This document shows positions 6,766 through 6,823 of a stretch of 6,823 nt of DNA, piece by piece. Both the position numbers and the translations under genes were made by a program. The DNA is from Flavobacteriales bacterium (GTDB taxonomy: Bacteria; Bacteroidota; Bacteroidia; Flavobacteriales_E; Vicingaceae). The notes below the pieces were generated by a model. The model was given only the letters and a program-made list of their open reading frames with translations, searched no databases and had not been told where the DNA came from. Numbering within the stretch: the stretch's first letter is position 1; each line of letters starts with the position of its first letter. The DNA lies in NCBI GenBank assembly GCA_003487525.1, contig DNDT01000270.1, positions 6,212-13,034 of the forward strand. Direction: 5' to 3'.

Positions 6766-6823
6766 TTACATTTTTCCTTTTAACATCATCTTCCAGTATA
6801 AGAAAGGCAATCCATATCGTTTC
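6766..6823 (-). CDS. C-terminal tail of an unidentified upstream gene, cut by window edge
   Basis: Reading the minus strand from base 6822 gives 18 codons and a TAA at 6766-6768. The peptide is KRYGLPFLYWKMMLKGKM. It is rich in aromatic residues, methionine and basic residues, which looks like a real protein end rather than a chance frame, and its stop lies 4 nt before the universal stress gene. A second open frame from 6823 ends in the TGA at 6758-6760 and would overlap the stress gene start (ATGA). Its peptide (ETIWIAFLILEDDVKRKNVRL) looks less typical but cannot be excluded. Either way, an upstream gene appears to run directly into this cluster. The product cannot be identified from so short a tail. 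A sulfur-oxidising flavoprotein such as a sulfide:quinone oxidoreductase would fit the context, but that is a guess. Confidence 0.45.
   Translation of the reverse strand, partial: KRYGLPFLYWKMMLKGKM

Overview
The window is one densely packed block of genes, all transcribed from the minus strand and therefore read here from high to low coordinates. It looks like chromosomal DNA from a member of the Bacteroidota. The supporting signs are a moderate-looking GC content, lack of Shine-Dalgarno sequences, an RND adaptor and outer-membrane factor that both carry lipoprotein signals, and a YeeE/YedE permease split into two small genes. This assignment is inference from gene style; no rRNA or other marker gene is present.

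In transcription order: (1) the last codons of an unidentified upstream gene at the right edge (6766-6823); (2) a two-domain universal stress protein (5934-6761); (3) and (4) two small YeeE/YedE-family membrane proteins (5375-5941 and 4960-5373), probably the two halves of a thiosulfate/sulfur-species permease; (5) a 72-nt gap holding an imperfect inverted repeat and a weak promoter-like sequence; (6) a lipoprotein periplasmic adaptor (3715-4887); (7) a full-length HAE1-type RND efflux pump (548-3715); (8) the N-terminal 185 residues of a NodT/OprM-type outer-membrane lipoprotein (1-555), cut by the left edge.

The last three genes form a complete tripartite drug/solute efflux pump: inner-membrane proton antiporter, periplasmic adaptor and outer-membrane channel. 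They are translationally coupled by 1-nt and 8-nt overlaps. The universal stress protein and permease pair are equally tightly coupled (8-nt overlap, then a 1-nt gap). The only break in the chain is the 72-nt gap, so the window is either one operon or two abutting operons (sulfur permease/stress and efflux) with a regulatory site between them.

Nothing in the window is a clearly new system. The points most worth a second look are the inverted repeat just before the efflux genes, the linkage of a sulfur-type permease and a stress protein to an RND pump, the fact that the split permease has exactly three cysteines in total, and the degraded nucleotide-binding motif in the stress protein. No tRNA, rRNA, CRISPR, insertion sequence or convincing terminator was seen. 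No gene-free stretch reaches 300 bases.
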